Shown here piece by piece: positions 52,869 through 62,492 of a stretch of 64,000 nucleotides of DNA; the first letter of the stretch is position 1, and each line of letters opens with the position of its first letter. This DNA is from Nitrospirillum amazonense. GTDB taxonomy: Bacteria > Pseudomonadota > Alphaproteobacteria > Azospirillales > Azospirillaceae. The stretch lies in NCBI RefSeq assembly GCF_007828035.1, contig NZ_VITV01000004.1, positions 387,559 through 451,558 of the forward strand, given 5' to 3'. The notes below the pieces were generated by a model. It ran no database searches. It had not been told where the DNA came from and saw only the letters and a list, made by a program, of their open reading frames with translations. The position numbers and the translations under genes were made by a program.

Positions 52869-54089
52869 ATGGCGAAGGTCGACACTGCGGGGATTCCCGC
52901 GCAGCGCTGGCTGGCTATTGGTTCCGTGCTCGTGATGGTTTTCGCGGTGTTCCCGTTAACCCTCGCTGAGCTGGCGTCCGGAAGCGGTCCGCTTCTGGCA
53001 CCCACCGGTTTTATCATTCCCGTGACCCGCCCGGCCGCCCCGGCCGTGGCCCAGGTGCAGCAGCCCGTGACCGTCCAGCCCAAGCTGGACGCGCAGAATC
53101 TGCTGGCGCTGTTCAAGGAAAAGAATTTCACGCTGGACGAGGTGCGCACCGGCGAGCGTCCCGTGCCCCGCATCGTGCTGGCGGGCCTGCCCCGCGACCT
53201 GGGCAAGATGGACAGCGTGGATGACCGCAAGCAAATCTTCGTGAACACCATGCTGCCCCTGCTGCTGCTGGTGAATGAGGAGATCGAGCGGGACCGCGCC
53301 CGCCTGATGGCGCTGCGCGACAGCATGAAAGGCCTGCCCGCCGATGCCGCCGCCAAGGCGGCCGCGCCCGCCGCTCCGACCCCCGGCCCGACCCCCGGCC
53401 CGACTCCGGCCAATGCCCCCGTCGGCGGCACGGTGGTGACCGCCGCCGTTCATACCCCGGCCGCGGGTGTGACGCCCCACGATGCCGGCGACCCGGCCCA
53501 AACCGCCGCGACGCCGACCCCCGGCGCCGCCATGTCGCCGCTGGACCAGGTGTGGGTGGCGCGGCTGGCGGCCCGCTACGGCATGGATCCGGCCCGCAAG
53601 ATCGACCTGGACGCCCTGCTGCGCCGGGTGGATGTGGTGCCGGTGTCCATGGCGCTGGCCCAGGCGGCCGAGGAAAGCGGCTGGGGCACCTCCCGCTTCG
53701 CCCAGCACGGCAACGCCCTGTTCGGCCAGCTGACCTGGTCGGAAGAGGAGAAGGAGGGCATCACCCCCCGCAACCGCCACCCCGGCGATACCTCGCGCTT
53801 CCGCAAGTTCGAGGATCTGCTGGAGTGCGTGCGCGTCTACATGCAGAACCTGAACACGCACGACGCCTACGCCCAGTTCCGCGCCACCCGCGCCAGCCTG
53901 CGCCGGCAGGGCAAGCCGCTGGACACCATGCTGCTGCTGAACACGCTGGATAAGTATTCCGAACTGGGCCCGGTCTATGTGAAGGCGGTGCGCTCCCTCA
54001 TCCGCACCAACAACCTGCGCGATTTCGACCAGGCGGTTCTGCACAACGAGCCGCAACAGATCGTGGTGCAGGTGAAGCGGGCCAGCTGA
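52869..54089 (+). CDS. glucosaminidase domain (Bax-like) protein
   Basis: 406 residues. An N-terminal hydrophobic segment (LAIGSVLVMVFAVFPLTLAEL) serves as a membrane anchor or signal. It is followed by a Pro/Ala-rich region with PTPGPTPGPTP repeats, and from about residue 235 a lysozyme-like N-acetylglucosaminidase domain of the Bax type: VPVSMALAQAAEESGWGTSRFAQHGNALFGQ, where the Glu of AEESGWG is the catalytic acid, and RKFEDLLECVRVYMQNLNTH. It likely cuts peptidoglycan glycan chains in the periplasm. The frame begins with GTG at 52806, but the ATG is preferred. Confidence 0.88.
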   Translation: MAKVDTAGIPAQRWLAIGSVLVMVFAVFPLTLAELASGSGPLLAPTGFIIPVTRPAAPAVAQVQQPVTVQPKLDAQNLLALFKEKNFTLDEVRTGERPVPRIVLAGLPRDLGKMDSVDDRKQIFVNTMLPLLLLVNEEIERDRARLMALRDSMKGLPADAAAKAAAPAAPTPGPTPGPTPANAPVGGTVVTAAVHTPAAGVTPHDAGDPAQTAATPTPGAAMSPLDQVWVARLAARYGMDPARKIDLDALLRRVDVVPVSMALAQAAEESGWGTSRFAQHGNALFGQLTWSEEEKEGITPRNRHPGDTSRFRKFEDLLECVRVYMQNLNTHDAYAQFRATRASLRRQGKPLDTMLLLNTLDKYSELGPVYVKAVRSLIRTNNLRDFDQAVLHNEPQQIVVQVKRAS

Positions 54090-54236
54090 CGCGCCCACTT
54101 GCACGGGCCCGCCCGCTCTCTTGACGGTTTCTTGATTTTCCGGGCGCCGCGAAGCCGGCAGTCTTGCGGCGCCCCGGACCCCCCGGCATGCTTCGGGGTG
54201 CCCACCCGGACAATCACAGGCAGGAAACCGGATCCC

Positions 54237-54827
54237 ATGAGCGAACCCTTGACCGAGGCAGGCAAGGACCTGCTGTTCCGTACCGCGCGCACCCAGAACG
54301 GCTGGATCGACAAGCCGGTGCCCGAGGCGCTGCTGCGCGAACTCTATGACCTGTTCAAATTCGGCCCCACCAGTGCCAACTGCAGCCCGGGCCGCATCGT
54401 CTTCGTGACCTCGGCCGAGGGCAAGGAACGGCTGAAGCCCGCCCTGTCCGGCAACAACACCGAAAAGACCATGAAGGCGCCGGTCACCGCCATCATCGGC
54501 CACGACCTGGCCTTCTATGACCAGCTGCCCCGGCTGTTCCCCCATGCCGACGCCCGGTCCTGGTTCACCAGCAGCGAGGAGCTGGCCCGCACCACGGCCT
54601 TCCGCAACGGCACCCTGCAGGGCGCCTACCTGATGCTGGCCGCCCGTTCCCTGGGATTGGACTGCGGCCCCATGTCCGGCTTCGACAACGCGAAGGTCGA
54701 TGCCGAGTTCTTTCCCGACAGCACGGTGAAGTCCAACTTTCTGTGCAACATCGGCTACGGTGATCCGTCCAAGGTCTTCCCCCGCCTGCCGCGGCTGGAG
54801 TTCGAAGAAGCGTGCAACATCGTTTGA
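54237..54827 (+). CDS. nitroreductase family protein, RutE/HadB-like malonic semialdehyde reductase
   Basis: 196 residues. [44 protein letters not shown] starts the FMN-binding fold; [32 protein letters not shown] and FLCNIGYGD are the closest match to RutE. RutE reduces 3-oxopropanoate to 3-hydroxypropionate in the pyrimidine-degrading Rut pathway; no other rut gene is present here, so a general aldehyde or nitro reductase role is as likely. Confidence 0.88.
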   Translation: MSEPLTEAGKDLLFRTARTQNGWIDKPVPEALLRELYDLFKFGPTSANCSPGRIVFVTSAEGKERLKPALSGNNTEKTMKAPVTAIIGHDLAFYDQLPRLFPHADARSWFTSSEELARTTAFRNGTLQGAYLMLAARSLGLDCGPMSGFDNAKVDAEFFPDSTVKSNFLCNIGYGDPSKVFPRLPRLEFEEACNIV

Positions 54828-54864
54828 GGTTTGACCGGATGGCCTGGGCGGCTGGCTCGGGCCG

Positions 54865-55446
54865 TCACCCCCGGGCTGAAAGGCGGGGTCCCAGCGCGCC
54901 GTCGTCCACCAGCGGATAGCGTTGGGCGTCGGGTAGCTGGTAGTGCCACCACTCCGACATGTAGTGCGTCCACCCTGCCACGGCCATTATGCCCAGCAGC
55001 AGGGCGCGGTTGCGCTGGACCTCCGCCGGCACCGTGTCGTCGGTGTGGTAGGCGCGCGGGCTCATGTCGTCGAAGCCCGTACCCATGTCCAGCGGCGTGC
55101 CGTCGCCTTGAGCCAGGGTGAGATCCACCGCCACGCCGCGCGTGTGGTTCGAGCCCTCGCGTGGGTCGGCGATGAATATCGGATCCGGCAGGGCCCCCCA
55201 CAGCGCCCACTGCGCCTGCGGCGGGCGATAGGCATCAAAGATGCGTAGCCGCAGGCCCAGCGCGCCGGCGCGGATGACGGCCCGGGCCAGGCAGGCGGCG
55301 GCGGCCGGATGCAGCAGGCAGGTGGGCCGGCGATACAGAGGGCTTCCCGTCAGGTTGTCGGCCGTGGCATAGCGAAGATCCAGGTCGACGTCGAATCCCG
55401 TCCCTGGGGCGATGGTCATGAAATGCGGCTGGCCGTTGGGCGCCAT
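54865..55446 (-). CDS. D-alanyl-D-alanine dipeptidase (VanX/DdpX family)
   Basis: 193 residues, zinc peptidase of the M15D family. The metal ligands are in SNHTRGVAVDLTL (His and Asp) and MSEWWHYQL (catalytic Glu and His); RIFDAYRPPQAQWALW is the family's Arg-rich segment. Such enzymes recover D-Ala from D-Ala-D-Ala for reuse; with no vanA or vanH genes nearby, a role in peptidoglycan recycling is likely. The ATG at 55446 is chosen over the longer open frame. Confidence 0.9.
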   Translation of the reverse strand: MAPNGQPHFMTIAPGTGFDVDLDLRYATADNLTGSPLYRRPTCLLHPAAAACLARAVIRAGALGLRLRIFDAYRPPQAQWALWGALPDPIFIADPREGSNHTRGVAVDLTLAQGDGTPLDMGTGFDDMSPRAYHTDDTVPAEVQRNRALLLGIMAVAGWTHYMSEWWHYQLPDAQRYPLVDDGALGPRLSARG

Positions 55447-55508
55447 GGTCGCGTGCTGCCTCGTCTTGGTATGTCTTGGGTTCGGGAACGTTCTAGGGAA
55501 ACCGCCAT

Positions 55509-56276
55509 ATGGGCCAAACCAGCGCCAGCTCATCGGCCGACGCCTTCCTGCCGGGGCCCACGATAGCATTGGGCATCGATACCGCCACCAGCGTCTGCGC
55601 CGTGGCCCTGTGGCGGGTGGATCCCGCCACAGGGCAGTCCCGCGCCCTGGTGGCCAAGGCGGAGGCGCTGGCCCGGGGCCAGGCCGAGCGCCTGCTGCCC
55701 CTGGTCGAAGAGGTGCTGGCCGAGGCCGGACTGGATTACGCCGCCGTAGACCGCTACGGCGTCACCATTGGCCCTGGCGCCTTCACCGGCCTGCGCGTGG
55801 GCTTGGCGGCGGCGCGCGGCCTGGCGCTGGCCGCCGGCCGTCCGCTGATGGGCGTCACCGGCCTGCAGGCCTTCGCCCACGCCGCTGTTCATGGCCTGGG
55901 GGGCGCCGTGCCCGACCGCCGGCCCCTGCTGGTCGCCATCGACAGCCGGCGCGATGACGTCTACCTGCAGGCGTTCAGCGCTGCCGGCATGCCCCTGTCC
56001 GAACCGGAAGCGGTGCTACCGGCCGATGTGCCGGCCTTCGCCGCCCGCCTGGGGGATATGCCACTGCTGCTGGGCGACGCGGCGCCGTCGGTGGCGACGG
56101 TGTTGAGCAATGCCGGCTGTGACCATTTGGTGGCCACACTCTCCGCCGAGGGGCCGGCGCTGGCGGTGGCGCGCATGACGGCGCTGGCCATCCCGGCCGT
56201 GTTGGCCGCTCATCCGGCCAACCCCCTCTACATCCGGGCGCCCGATGTCACGGTGGCCCCGGGGAAACCGGCCTGA
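55509..56276 (+). CDS. tsaB: tRNA threonylcarbamoyladenosine biosynthesis protein TsaB
   Basis: 255 residues, ASKHA-fold protein that supports TsaD and TsaE in making t6A37. ALGIDTATSVCAVALW, VTIGPGAFTGLRVGLAAARGLAL and LVAIDSRRDDVYLQ are the family blocks. The ATG is at 55509; it is divergent from the vanX-like gene. It shares one base with rimI (TGATG), a standard pair. Confidence 0.95.
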   Translation: MGQTSASSSADAFLPGPTIALGIDTATSVCAVALWRVDPATGQSRALVAKAEALARGQAERLLPLVEEVLAEAGLDYAAVDRYGVTIGPGAFTGLRVGLAAARGLALAAGRPLMGVTGLQAFAHAAVHGLGGAVPDRRPLLVAIDSRRDDVYLQAFSAAGMPLSEPEAVLPADVPAFAARLGDMPLLLGDAAPSVATVLSNAGCDHLVATLSAEGPALAVARMTALAIPAVLAAHPANPLYIRAPDVTVAPGKPA

Positions 56277-56764
56277 TGGCGGCCGCCTGGCGGATCCGCC
56301 CCGCGCTGGCGGTCGAGGCCGAGGTGTTGGCGACGGTGCACGCCCTGTGCTTCGCCGATCCCGACGTGGCCGGATCGGCCTGGTCCGCCCAGGCCATTGC
56401 CGATCTCATGGGCCTGCCCGGCGTCGCCGCCCTGATCGCCCAGGATGAGCAGGAACCGCTGGGCATGGCCCTGATCCGCACCGTGGTCGACGAGGCCGAA
56501 ATCCTGACCATCGGGGTTACCCCTCAGGCTCGGGGCCGGGGCCTTGGCGCCGCCCTGACCCGGGCCTGCGTCGATGCGGCCGCCACCGCTGGCGCCGCCG
56601 CACTTTATTTGGAAGTGGCGGAGACCAACGCGCCGGCTCGCCGTCTTTACGCCGCCACAGGCTTTGAACCTGTGGGCCGCCGGGCGAATTACTACCACCT
56701 GGGCGGCCAGCCGGTGGCGGCGCTGCTGCTGCGCCGCGCAGTGGTTGCCGATGCTGAGCGGTAA
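56276..56764 (+). CDS. rimI: ribosomal protein S18 alanine N-acetyltransferase family (GNAT)
   Basis: 162 residues, GNAT fold. Its acetyl-CoA binding segment VTPQARGRGLGAALTRACVDAA and the following LYLEVAETNAPARRLYAATGFEPVGRRANYY are typical of RimI. The start overlaps the tsaB stop. Role: N-terminal acetylation of ribosomal protein S18; some members have wider substrates. Confidence 0.92.
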   Translation: MAAAWRIRPALAVEAEVLATVHALCFADPDVAGSAWSAQAIADLMGLPGVAALIAQDEQEPLGMALIRTVVDEAEILTIGVTPQARGRGLGAALTRACVDAAATAGAAALYLEVAETNAPARRLYAATGFEPVGRRANYYHLGGQPVAALLLRRAVVADAER

Positions 56765-56806
56765 AGCCGCGCGTCCCGCCAAGGAAACAAAATAAGCGGG
56801 TGTATT

Positions 56807-57058
56807 TTACTTTGTTACACGTATACGATGTATGCCTTCCGGCTGGTCAATCCGCTCCGGTCCGCGCATCTCCACTGTATAGCCGTGCTCGGTCAATGAC
56901 CTTGGAACGTTCTGAAGCGGCTCACCGCTGTTAAGCCGAATTTCCAGCGTTTCACCTGGCTTCAGCTTTTCCACCGCAAGCTTGGCTCTCACAAAGGTAA
57001 TAGGGCAAACCTGCGTCGTTATATCCAAAAGACTGGGTATAGGCGTCTCGGTTATCAA
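56807..57058 (-). CDS. TusA-like sulfurtransferase family protein
   Basis: 83 residues with the TusA fold. LLDITTQVCPITFVRAKLAVEKLKPGETLEIRLNSGEPLQNVPRSL holds the reactive Cys in a CPIT motif instead of the usual CPxP of E. coli TusA. Such small proteins relay persulfide sulfur. The gene and its flanks are noticeably AT-richer, with codons such as TTA, unlike the neighbours. It is divergent from mucR. Confidence 0.88.
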   Translation of the reverse strand: MITETPIPSLLDITTQVCPITFVRAKLAVEKLKPGETLEIRLNSGEPLQNVPRSLTEHGYTVEMRGPERIDQPEGIHRIRVTK

Positions 57059-57110
57059 TCTGTCCTCACGCGATGGACTTGAACGTTATTGCCATGCCTA
57101 TGGTTTAGAC

Positions 57111-57124
57111 TTATACAAGTCAGG
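57111..57124. promoter_or_regulatory. small palindrome between the TusA-like gene and mucR
   Basis: GACTT-ATAC-AAGTC, 25 bases before the mucR start in an AT-rich divergent gap. MucR proteins commonly repress their own gene at AT-rich sites; assignment is an inference. Confidence 0.3.
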
Positions 57125-57148
57125 TACTGAATCCTTGGAGTAAGGAAA

Positions 57149-57562
57149 ATGACCGGTCCGTCCGCGGCGAGTGAGTTGTTATCCCTGACCACGGAAATTG
57201 TTTCCGCCCACGTCTCCAATAATACAGTGCCCCCGGCCGACCTGACGGCGCTGATCGAACAGGTCTACAAGACCCTGACCAACATCGGGCAGGATCAGCC
57301 GGTGGCGGTGGAGAAGCCCCAGCCCGCCGTTCCGATCAAGCGGTCGGTCACGCCTGAATACATTGTGTGCCTTGAGGATGGAAAAAAGCTGAAAATGCTG
57401 AAGCGCCATCTGAAGACGGCCTACAACATGACGCCCGAGGAATACCGCGAGAAGTGGTCACTGCCGACGGATTACCCCATGGTGGCCCCGAACTACGCCA
57501 AGCAGCGCTCGCGCCTGGCCAAGGAAATCGGCCTGGGCACCCGGGCGCGCGGCGACGCCTGA
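57149..57562 (+). CDS. MucR/Ros family transcriptional regulator
   Basis: 137 residues. TPEYIVCLEDGKKLKMLKRHLKTAYNMTPEEYREKWSLPTDYPMVAPNYAKQRSRLAKEIGLG is the Ros/MucR domain in order, with the zinc-finger position changed to Cys...Asp...His...Asn. Members bind AT-rich DNA as oligomers and control exopolysaccharide, motility and cell cycle genes. A GGAG lies 10 bases before the ATG. It stands alone. Confidence 0.95.
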   Translation: MTGPSAASELLSLTTEIVSAHVSNNTVPPADLTALIEQVYKTLTNIGQDQPVAVEKPQPAVPIKRSVTPEYIVCLEDGKKLKMLKRHLKTAYNMTPEEYREKWSLPTDYPMVAPNYAKQRSRLAKEIGLGTRARGDA

Positions 57563-58100
57563 CACCCCCGCGCGGGCCTCGGCGCGGTCGGCTTGGCCTA
57601 CTGGCCGAGCCGAAGCGCCGGATCGGGCCGGCCGCAGGGCAGGGCTGCGCCGCGACCGCCCCGCGTTCCTGCGGCTTCCAGAATGATCATGCTGGCCACC
57701 TCTCGGCCATGGGCGCGAACTGGGACCCGCGAGGATTGGGGATCGACCGCCCCCGACCCGTTTTCCAAGCGATGCCGCCAGTCGCGGCCCCCTCCACCAT
57801 CGATTTCTGGCGTGCCGGACAGGCCCCGCCGCGACCCGAGTGCCGGGCGTTTCCGCAGCTTTGGCGAAACCGTGGGAATTGTTTCTTCGACCTAACAGAC
57901 GCGTGAATCTTTCGTGACCCGGTGGGGTTCACCCGCATGAGTCGGTTGACCGCCCCGCGCCGCTTTGTGGTATGCCAATGTCGGAAGCGTCCTCCCGGGG
58001 GGTCGTAAGCCCGGCTTCGAACAGGCCAGGACTTCGAACGGGAACGCGTCACGCAAATCGCGACCGCCTCTGGCGCCGCTCAAGGACCGCGAACGAGAGC
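57563..58100. other. 538-base gene-free stretch before olsB
   Basis: No credible gene: frames across it show no family pattern. A possible sigma70-like promoter for olsB is TTGACC (57946-57951) with GGTATG (57969-57974), spacer 17. The first 300 bases remain unexplained. Confidence 0.5.
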
Positions 58101-58916
58101 ATGGCTGACATCACGATCGACGCTCTGACCTCTGGCGATCTTCGCATGGGGAGCCTGGAGGTCCGCCTCGCCGAAACCAAGGCTGAGGTCGAGGCCGCCC
58201 AGGCCATCCGCTACCAGGTCTTCTACGAAGAGATGGAAGCGCACCCGACGCCGGAGATGCTGCGCCTGCGCCGCGACTTCGATGATTTCGACCCGCTGTG
58301 CGACCACTTGCTGGTCATCGACCACGCCCGTGGGGCCGGGGCCGCCGGGGTGGTGGGGACTTACCGCCTGATCCGCCGCGCCGCCGCCGCCCGCGCCGGC
58401 TCCTTCTACTCCAGCGATGAATACGATATCGCGCGCCTGGAGGAATACCGGGGCGAGATCCTGGAACTGGGCCGCTCGTGCGTGGACGCCGCCTACCGCA
58501 GCCGGCACGCGATGCAGCTGCTGTGGCGCGGCATCGCGGCTTATGTCGCCGTGCACGACATACACCTGCTGTTCGGTTGCGCCAGCCTGCCCGGCACCGA
58601 CCCCAAGGCGCTGGCCCTGCCGCTGTCCTACCTGCACTATCATCACCTGGCCCCGCCGGCCCTGCGCCCGGTGGCCCTGCCGCACCGCTACGTCGACATG
58701 CGGCTGATGGAAGAGCATGATGTGGACCCGCGCCGCGGCTTGGCCATGGTGCCGCCGCTGATCAAGGGCTACCTGCGTCTGGGCGGTTTCGTGGGCGATG
58801 GCGCCGTGGTTGACCATCAGTTCAATACCACCGACGTCTCCATCGTGGTGAAGACTGACATGATCACCGACAAGTACCTGCGCCATTACGAGCGGCGCGG
58901 CTCGTCCCTGATCTGA
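58101..58916 (+). CDS. olsB: L-ornithine N-alpha-acyltransferase (OlsB-like)
   Basis: 271 residues. GSLEVRLAETKAEVEAAQAIRYQVFYEEMEAHPTPEMLRLRRDFDDFDPLCDHLLVID is the OlsB/hemolysin-like acyltransferase start, followed by GTYRLIRR, YDIARLEEYRGEILELGRSCVDAAYRS and GCASLPGTDPKALALPLSYL. It transfers a 3-hydroxyacyl chain from ACP to ornithine, the first step of ornithine lipid synthesis. The adjacent acyltransferase gene supports this. The ATG at 58101 is chosen over the longer frame. Confidence 0.93.
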   Translation: MADITIDALTSGDLRMGSLEVRLAETKAEVEAAQAIRYQVFYEEMEAHPTPEMLRLRRDFDDFDPLCDHLLVIDHARGAGAAGVVGTYRLIRRAAAARAGSFYSSDEYDIARLEEYRGEILELGRSCVDAAYRSRHAMQLLWRGIAAYVAVHDIHLLFGCASLPGTDPKALALPLSYLHYHHLAPPALRPVALPHRYVDMRLMEEHDVDPRRGLAMVPPLIKGYLRLGGFVGDGAVVDHQFNTTDVSIVVKTDMITDKYLRHYERRGSSLI

Positions 58917-58966
58917 TCCTGTCCGCTTCCCCAGCATCCGCAACCTCGTTCGGAGGAGGGCATACC

Positions 58967-59836
58967 ATGGCGATCGGCTCCACCCGTGCCGGTTTCCTGC
59001 GCTTGGCCCTCTACATGGCGTGGACCTTCCTGTGCATTCCGGTGCAGGCGGCCCTGGTGTCGCTGAACCTGCCGGGGCAGGCGCGCTTCCCCCGGTTCTA
59101 CCACCGGGTCTGTTGCCGGCTGATGCTGGCGCTGGACGTGGATGTGGTGGGTGAACCCTCCGTCGGCCGGCCGACGCTGTTCGTCTCCAATCATTCCTCC
59201 TACCTGGACATTCCGGTCCTGGGGTCCCTGATCGACTGCTCCTTCGTGGCCAAGTCCGAGGTGGGCTTGTGGCCCCTGTTCGGTTTGCTGGCCAAGCTGC
59301 AGCGTACCGTCTTCGTCAACCGCGCCAACAAGCGCGAGGCCGGGAAGCAGCGCGACGACATGGCGGGCCGCCTGATCGGGGGGGATAGCCTGGTGTTGTT
59401 CCCCGAGGGCACCAGCAGCGACGGCAACCGCGTCCTGCCGTTTAAGACCGCCCTATTCGCCGTGGCCAACACCCAGGTGGACGGCCATCCGGTGGCGGTG
59501 CAGCCAGTCAGCGTGACCTGCACCCACCTGGACGACCTGCCGCTGGGTCATGAGCTGCGCCCCTTGTACGCCTGGTATGGCGACATGGAGCTGCCGCCCC
59601 ACCTGTGGCAGATGATCGGTGCCGGCCGCCTGCGCATCCGGGTGGAGTTCCACCCCGTGGTGTCGCTGGAGGACTTCTCCTCCCGCAAGGCCCTGGCCGA
59701 TCATTGCTGGCAGGTGGTGGCCGCCGGTGTGGACCGCGCCGTGTCCGGGCGCTGGTCCCGGGCCCTGGCGCCCGCCCGCCCCGCATCATCCGCACCGGCG
59801 GGCATCACGCCGGAAGCGGCGACCGGGGCGGCCTGA
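58967..59836 (+). CDS. olsA: lyso-ornithine lipid O-acyltransferase (OlsA/PlsC family)
   Basis: 289 residues, 1-acyl-glycerol-3-phosphate acyltransferase family with an N-terminal hydrophobic segment (ALYMAWTFLCIPVQAALV). VSNHSSYLDIPVLG provides the HX4D catalytic motif and LFPEGTSSDGNRVLPFKTALF the acceptor site. Next to olsB it should add the second fatty acid to lyso-ornithine lipid. Spacing of 50 bases and GGAGG before the ATG support cotranscription. Confidence 0.9.
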   Translation: MAIGSTRAGFLRLALYMAWTFLCIPVQAALVSLNLPGQARFPRFYHRVCCRLMLALDVDVVGEPSVGRPTLFVSNHSSYLDIPVLGSLIDCSFVAKSEVGLWPLFGLLAKLQRTVFVNRANKREAGKQRDDMAGRLIGGDSLVLFPEGTSSDGNRVLPFKTALFAVANTQVDGHPVAVQPVSVTCTHLDDLPLGHELRPLYAWYGDMELPPHLWQMIGAGRLRIRVEFHPVVSLEDFSSRKALADHCWQVVAAGVDRAVSGRWSRALAPARPASSAPAGITPEAATGAA

Positions 59837-60015
59837 CCACCGACATGACGGAATCCGCCCCGCTTGCCGCCCAGGCCTGCCCAGGCCGAACCCCGCCTTG
59901 ACTACTGCCCTCGGCCGCCTAATGTTACGGCCAGCGCGCCAGCCCGGGGCCGGCGCGCCTTTTCCTGTTCGTGCGGTGCCCGCGGCCGGTGATCCGGCGC
60001 GGCGAGGAGTTCGGT

Positions 60016-61461
60016 GTGGCGACGTCGCGTAAGAAGCTGTTCATCAAGACCTACGGCTGCCAGATGAACGTCTATGACAGCGGCCGCATGGCCGACGTTC
60101 TGGCGCCGCTGGGCTATGAACCGGCGGAGGAGGCGGAGGGGGCCGACATGGTCATCCTCAACACCTGCCACATCCGGGAAAAGGCGTCGGAGAAGGTTTA
60201 TTCCGAACTGGGCCGGCTGCGCCTGCAGCAGCAGGAGAAGGCGGCGGCGGGCGAGCGTATGATCATCGCCGTGGCCGGCTGCGTCGCCCAGGCGGAGGGC
60301 GCCGAGATCATGGCCCGCGCCCCCCATGTCGACATGGTGTTCGGGCCGCAGACCTATCACCAGCTGCCGGAGATGGTGACCCGCGCCGTGCGCGGCGCCG
60401 GCGGCGTCATCAACACCGATTTCCCGGTGGAGAGCAAATTCGACCTGCTGCCTGGCGAGGGCGCCACGCCCCAGGGCCCGTCGGCCTTCGTCTCCGTCCA
60501 GGAAGGCTGCGACAAGTTCTGCACCTTCTGCGTCGTGCCCTACACGCGGGGCGCGGAATATTCCCGCTCCGCCGCGCAGATCCTGGAAGAGACGCGCCGC
60601 ATGGTGGCCAACGGCACGGTGGAGATCACCCTGCTGGGCCAGAACGTCAACGCCTACCACGGCGAAGGGCCGGACGGCCGGACCTGGGGCCTGGGCCGGC
60701 TCATCCGCGAACTGGCGGAGATCGATGGGCTGCGGCGGATCCGCTACACCACCTCCCACCCCCGCGACATGGACGACGACCTGATCAGCGCCCACGGCCA
60801 GGTGCCACAGCTGATGCCCTTCGTCCATCTGCCGGTGCAAAGCGGGTCGGACCGTATCCTGGCGGCCATGAACCGCAAACACACGGCCGACGACTACCGC
60901 CGCATCGTCGACAAGCTGCGCGACGCCCGGCCGGGTCTGGCACTCAGCAGCGACTTCATCGTCGGCTTTCCTGGTGAGACGGCGGAGGATTTCGCCGCCA
61001 CCCTGCGGCTGATCACCGACGTGACCTACGCCAGCGCCTATTCGTTCAAGTACAGCGCCCGCCCCGGTACCCCCGCCGCCGCCATGGCCGAGGGCCGCCT
61101 GACCGAGGACGACAAGTCGGCGCGGCTTGAGGCGGTGCAAAACCTGCTGGCCGAACAGCAACGCGCTTTCAACGCCGGCCTGCTGGGCACGGTGCAGGAG
61201 GTGCTGTTCGACCGCCGGGGCAAGCATGCCGGCCAATTGCTGGGCCGCAGTCCCTATATGCAGGCCGTCCACGCCACGGCACCCGACCGCCTGCTGGGCC
61301 AGGTGGTGCCCGTGCGCGTCACCGCGGTGTCGGCCAGCAGCTTGGGCGGCGAGGTCGTGACCACCGAAAGCGTGCATGGCGCGGCCCAGCAGGGCGCGGC
61401 CGCCCGCCCGCCCTTCATCAGCCCCGATATCAAGGCCAATCATCAGGAGATGACGGCGTGA
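60016..61461 (+). CDS. miaB: tRNA-2-methylthio-N6-dimethylallyladenosine synthase MiaB
   Basis: 481 residues, radical-SAM methylthiotransferase. N-terminal cluster Cys in [15 protein letters not shown] and [17 protein letters not shown]; radical-SAM [15 protein letters not shown] near residue 170; a C-terminal TRAM domain. It adds the ms2 group to i6A37 of tRNAs. Translation is taken from GTG 60016 with GGAG upstream. It begins the miaB-phoH-ybeY-corC series of overlapping genes. Confidence 0.97.
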   Translation: MATSRKKLFIKTYGCQMNVYDSGRMADVLAPLGYEPAEEAEGADMVILNTCHIREKASEKVYSELGRLRLQQQEKAAAGERMIIAVAGCVAQAEGAEIMARAPHVDMVFGPQTYHQLPEMVTRAVRGAGGVINTDFPVESKFDLLPGEGATPQGPSAFVSVQEGCDKFCTFCVVPYTRGAEYSRSAAQILEETRRMVANGTVEITLLGQNVNAYHGEGPDGRTWGLGRLIRELAEIDGLRRIRYTTSHPRDMDDDLISAHGQVPQLMPFVHLPVQSGSDRILAAMNRKHTADDYRRIVDKLRDARPGLALSSDFIVGFPGETAEDFAATLRLITDVTYASAYSFKYSARPGTPAAAMAEGRLTEDDKSARLEAVQNLLAEQQRAFNAGLLGTVQEVLFDRRGKHAGQLLGRSPYMQAVHATAPDRLLGQVVPVRVTAVSASSLGGEVVTTESVHGAAQQGAAARPPFISPDIKANHQEMTA

Positions 61462-62492
61462 CCCAAGTGTCCGGAACGGACCAGCGTATCGATCTGCAGT
61501 TCGATGACAATCGCCTGCTGCCCCTGCTGTTCGGGGAACATGAGCAGTATCTTAGCCGGGTCGAGCGCCAGCTGGGCGTCAACCTGATCAGCCGCGGCAA
61601 CTGCCTGACGATCACCGGACCCGAGGATGCCACCGGCGCCGCCCGCGCCGCCCTGGACGCCCTGTGGGAACGGCTCAAGCGCGGCATGCCCGTTGGCCCG
61701 GCCGAGGTCGATGCCGCCATGCGCATCGCCACTGGCGTAGACGCCGAAAGCCGGGGCCGGGCCTTGGCCTCGATCACCCGGCCGGAGGCGGTGCTGAAGA
61801 CCCGCCGCCGCGACATCACCCCGCGCTCCCCCACCCAGGCGGCCTATCTGAAGGCGCTGGCGGAGAACGAACTGGTGTTCGGCCTGGGCCCTGCGGGCAC
61901 GGGCAAGACCTATCTCGCTATGGCGCAGGCCGTGTCGCTGCTGATCACCGGCCGGGTGGACCGTATCGTCCTGTCCCGCCCGGCGGTTGAGGCGGGGGAA
62001 AAGCTGGGCTTCCTGCCTGGCGACATGCGCGAGAAGGTCGATCCCTATCTGCGGCCGCTCTACGACGCCCTGCACGATATGCTGCCGGCGGAGCAGGTGG
62101 CTAAGCGCCTGGTGTCGGGCGAGATCGAGGTGGCGCCCTTGGCCTTCATGCGTGGCCGCACCCTGGCCAACGCCTTCGTCGTGCTGGACGAGGCGCAGAA
62201 CACCACGCCCATGCAGATGAAGATGTTCCTGACCCGCCTGGGCGAAGGCAGCCGCATGGCCATCACCGGCGACCTCAGCCAGGTGGACCTGCCCAGCGGC
62301 GTGAAGTCCGGCCTGCGCGAGGCGGTGGAGGTGCTGGAGGGTGTGGAGGGGGCGGCCTTCGTCCACTTCTCCGCCGCCGATGTGGTGCGGCACCCCCTGG
62401 TCGGCCGCATCGTCGACGCCTATGACCGCGCCGACGCCCGCAGGAAGCGCCTCGCCGACAAGGCCAAGGCACCGGTGGAAGCCGGAGAATGA
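61458..62492 (+). CDS. PhoH family protein
   Basis: 344 residues, P-loop ATPase. [36 protein letters not shown] contains Walker [29 protein letters not shown] the Walker B and [17 protein letters not shown] the conserved sensor region. It is thought to be a helicase-like factor acting with YbeY in rRNA handling. The GTG start overlaps the miaB stop (GTGA), so translation is coupled. Confidence 0.95.
   Translation: MTQVSGTDQRIDLQFDDNRLLPLLFGEHEQYLSRVERQLGVNLISRGNCLTITGPEDATGAARAALDALWERLKRGMPVGPAEVDAAMRIATGVDAESRGRALASITRPEAVLKTRRRDITPRSPTQAAYLKALAENELVFGLGPAGTGKTYLAMAQAVSLLITGRVDRIVLSRPAVEAGEKLGFLPGDMREKVDPYLRPLYDALHDMLPAEQVAKRLVSGEIEVAPLAFMRGRTLANAFVVLDEAQNTTPMQMKMFLTRLGEGSRMAITGDLSQVDLPSGVKSGLREAVEVLEGVEGAAFVHFSAADVVRHPLVGRIVDAYDRADARRKRLADKAKAPVEAGE

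Noticed and set aside
53370-53420. PTPGPTPGPTP coding repeats in the glucosaminidase gene
   Set aside because: An ordinary Pro-rich linker between membrane anchor and enzyme domain; not a mobile or regulatory repeat.
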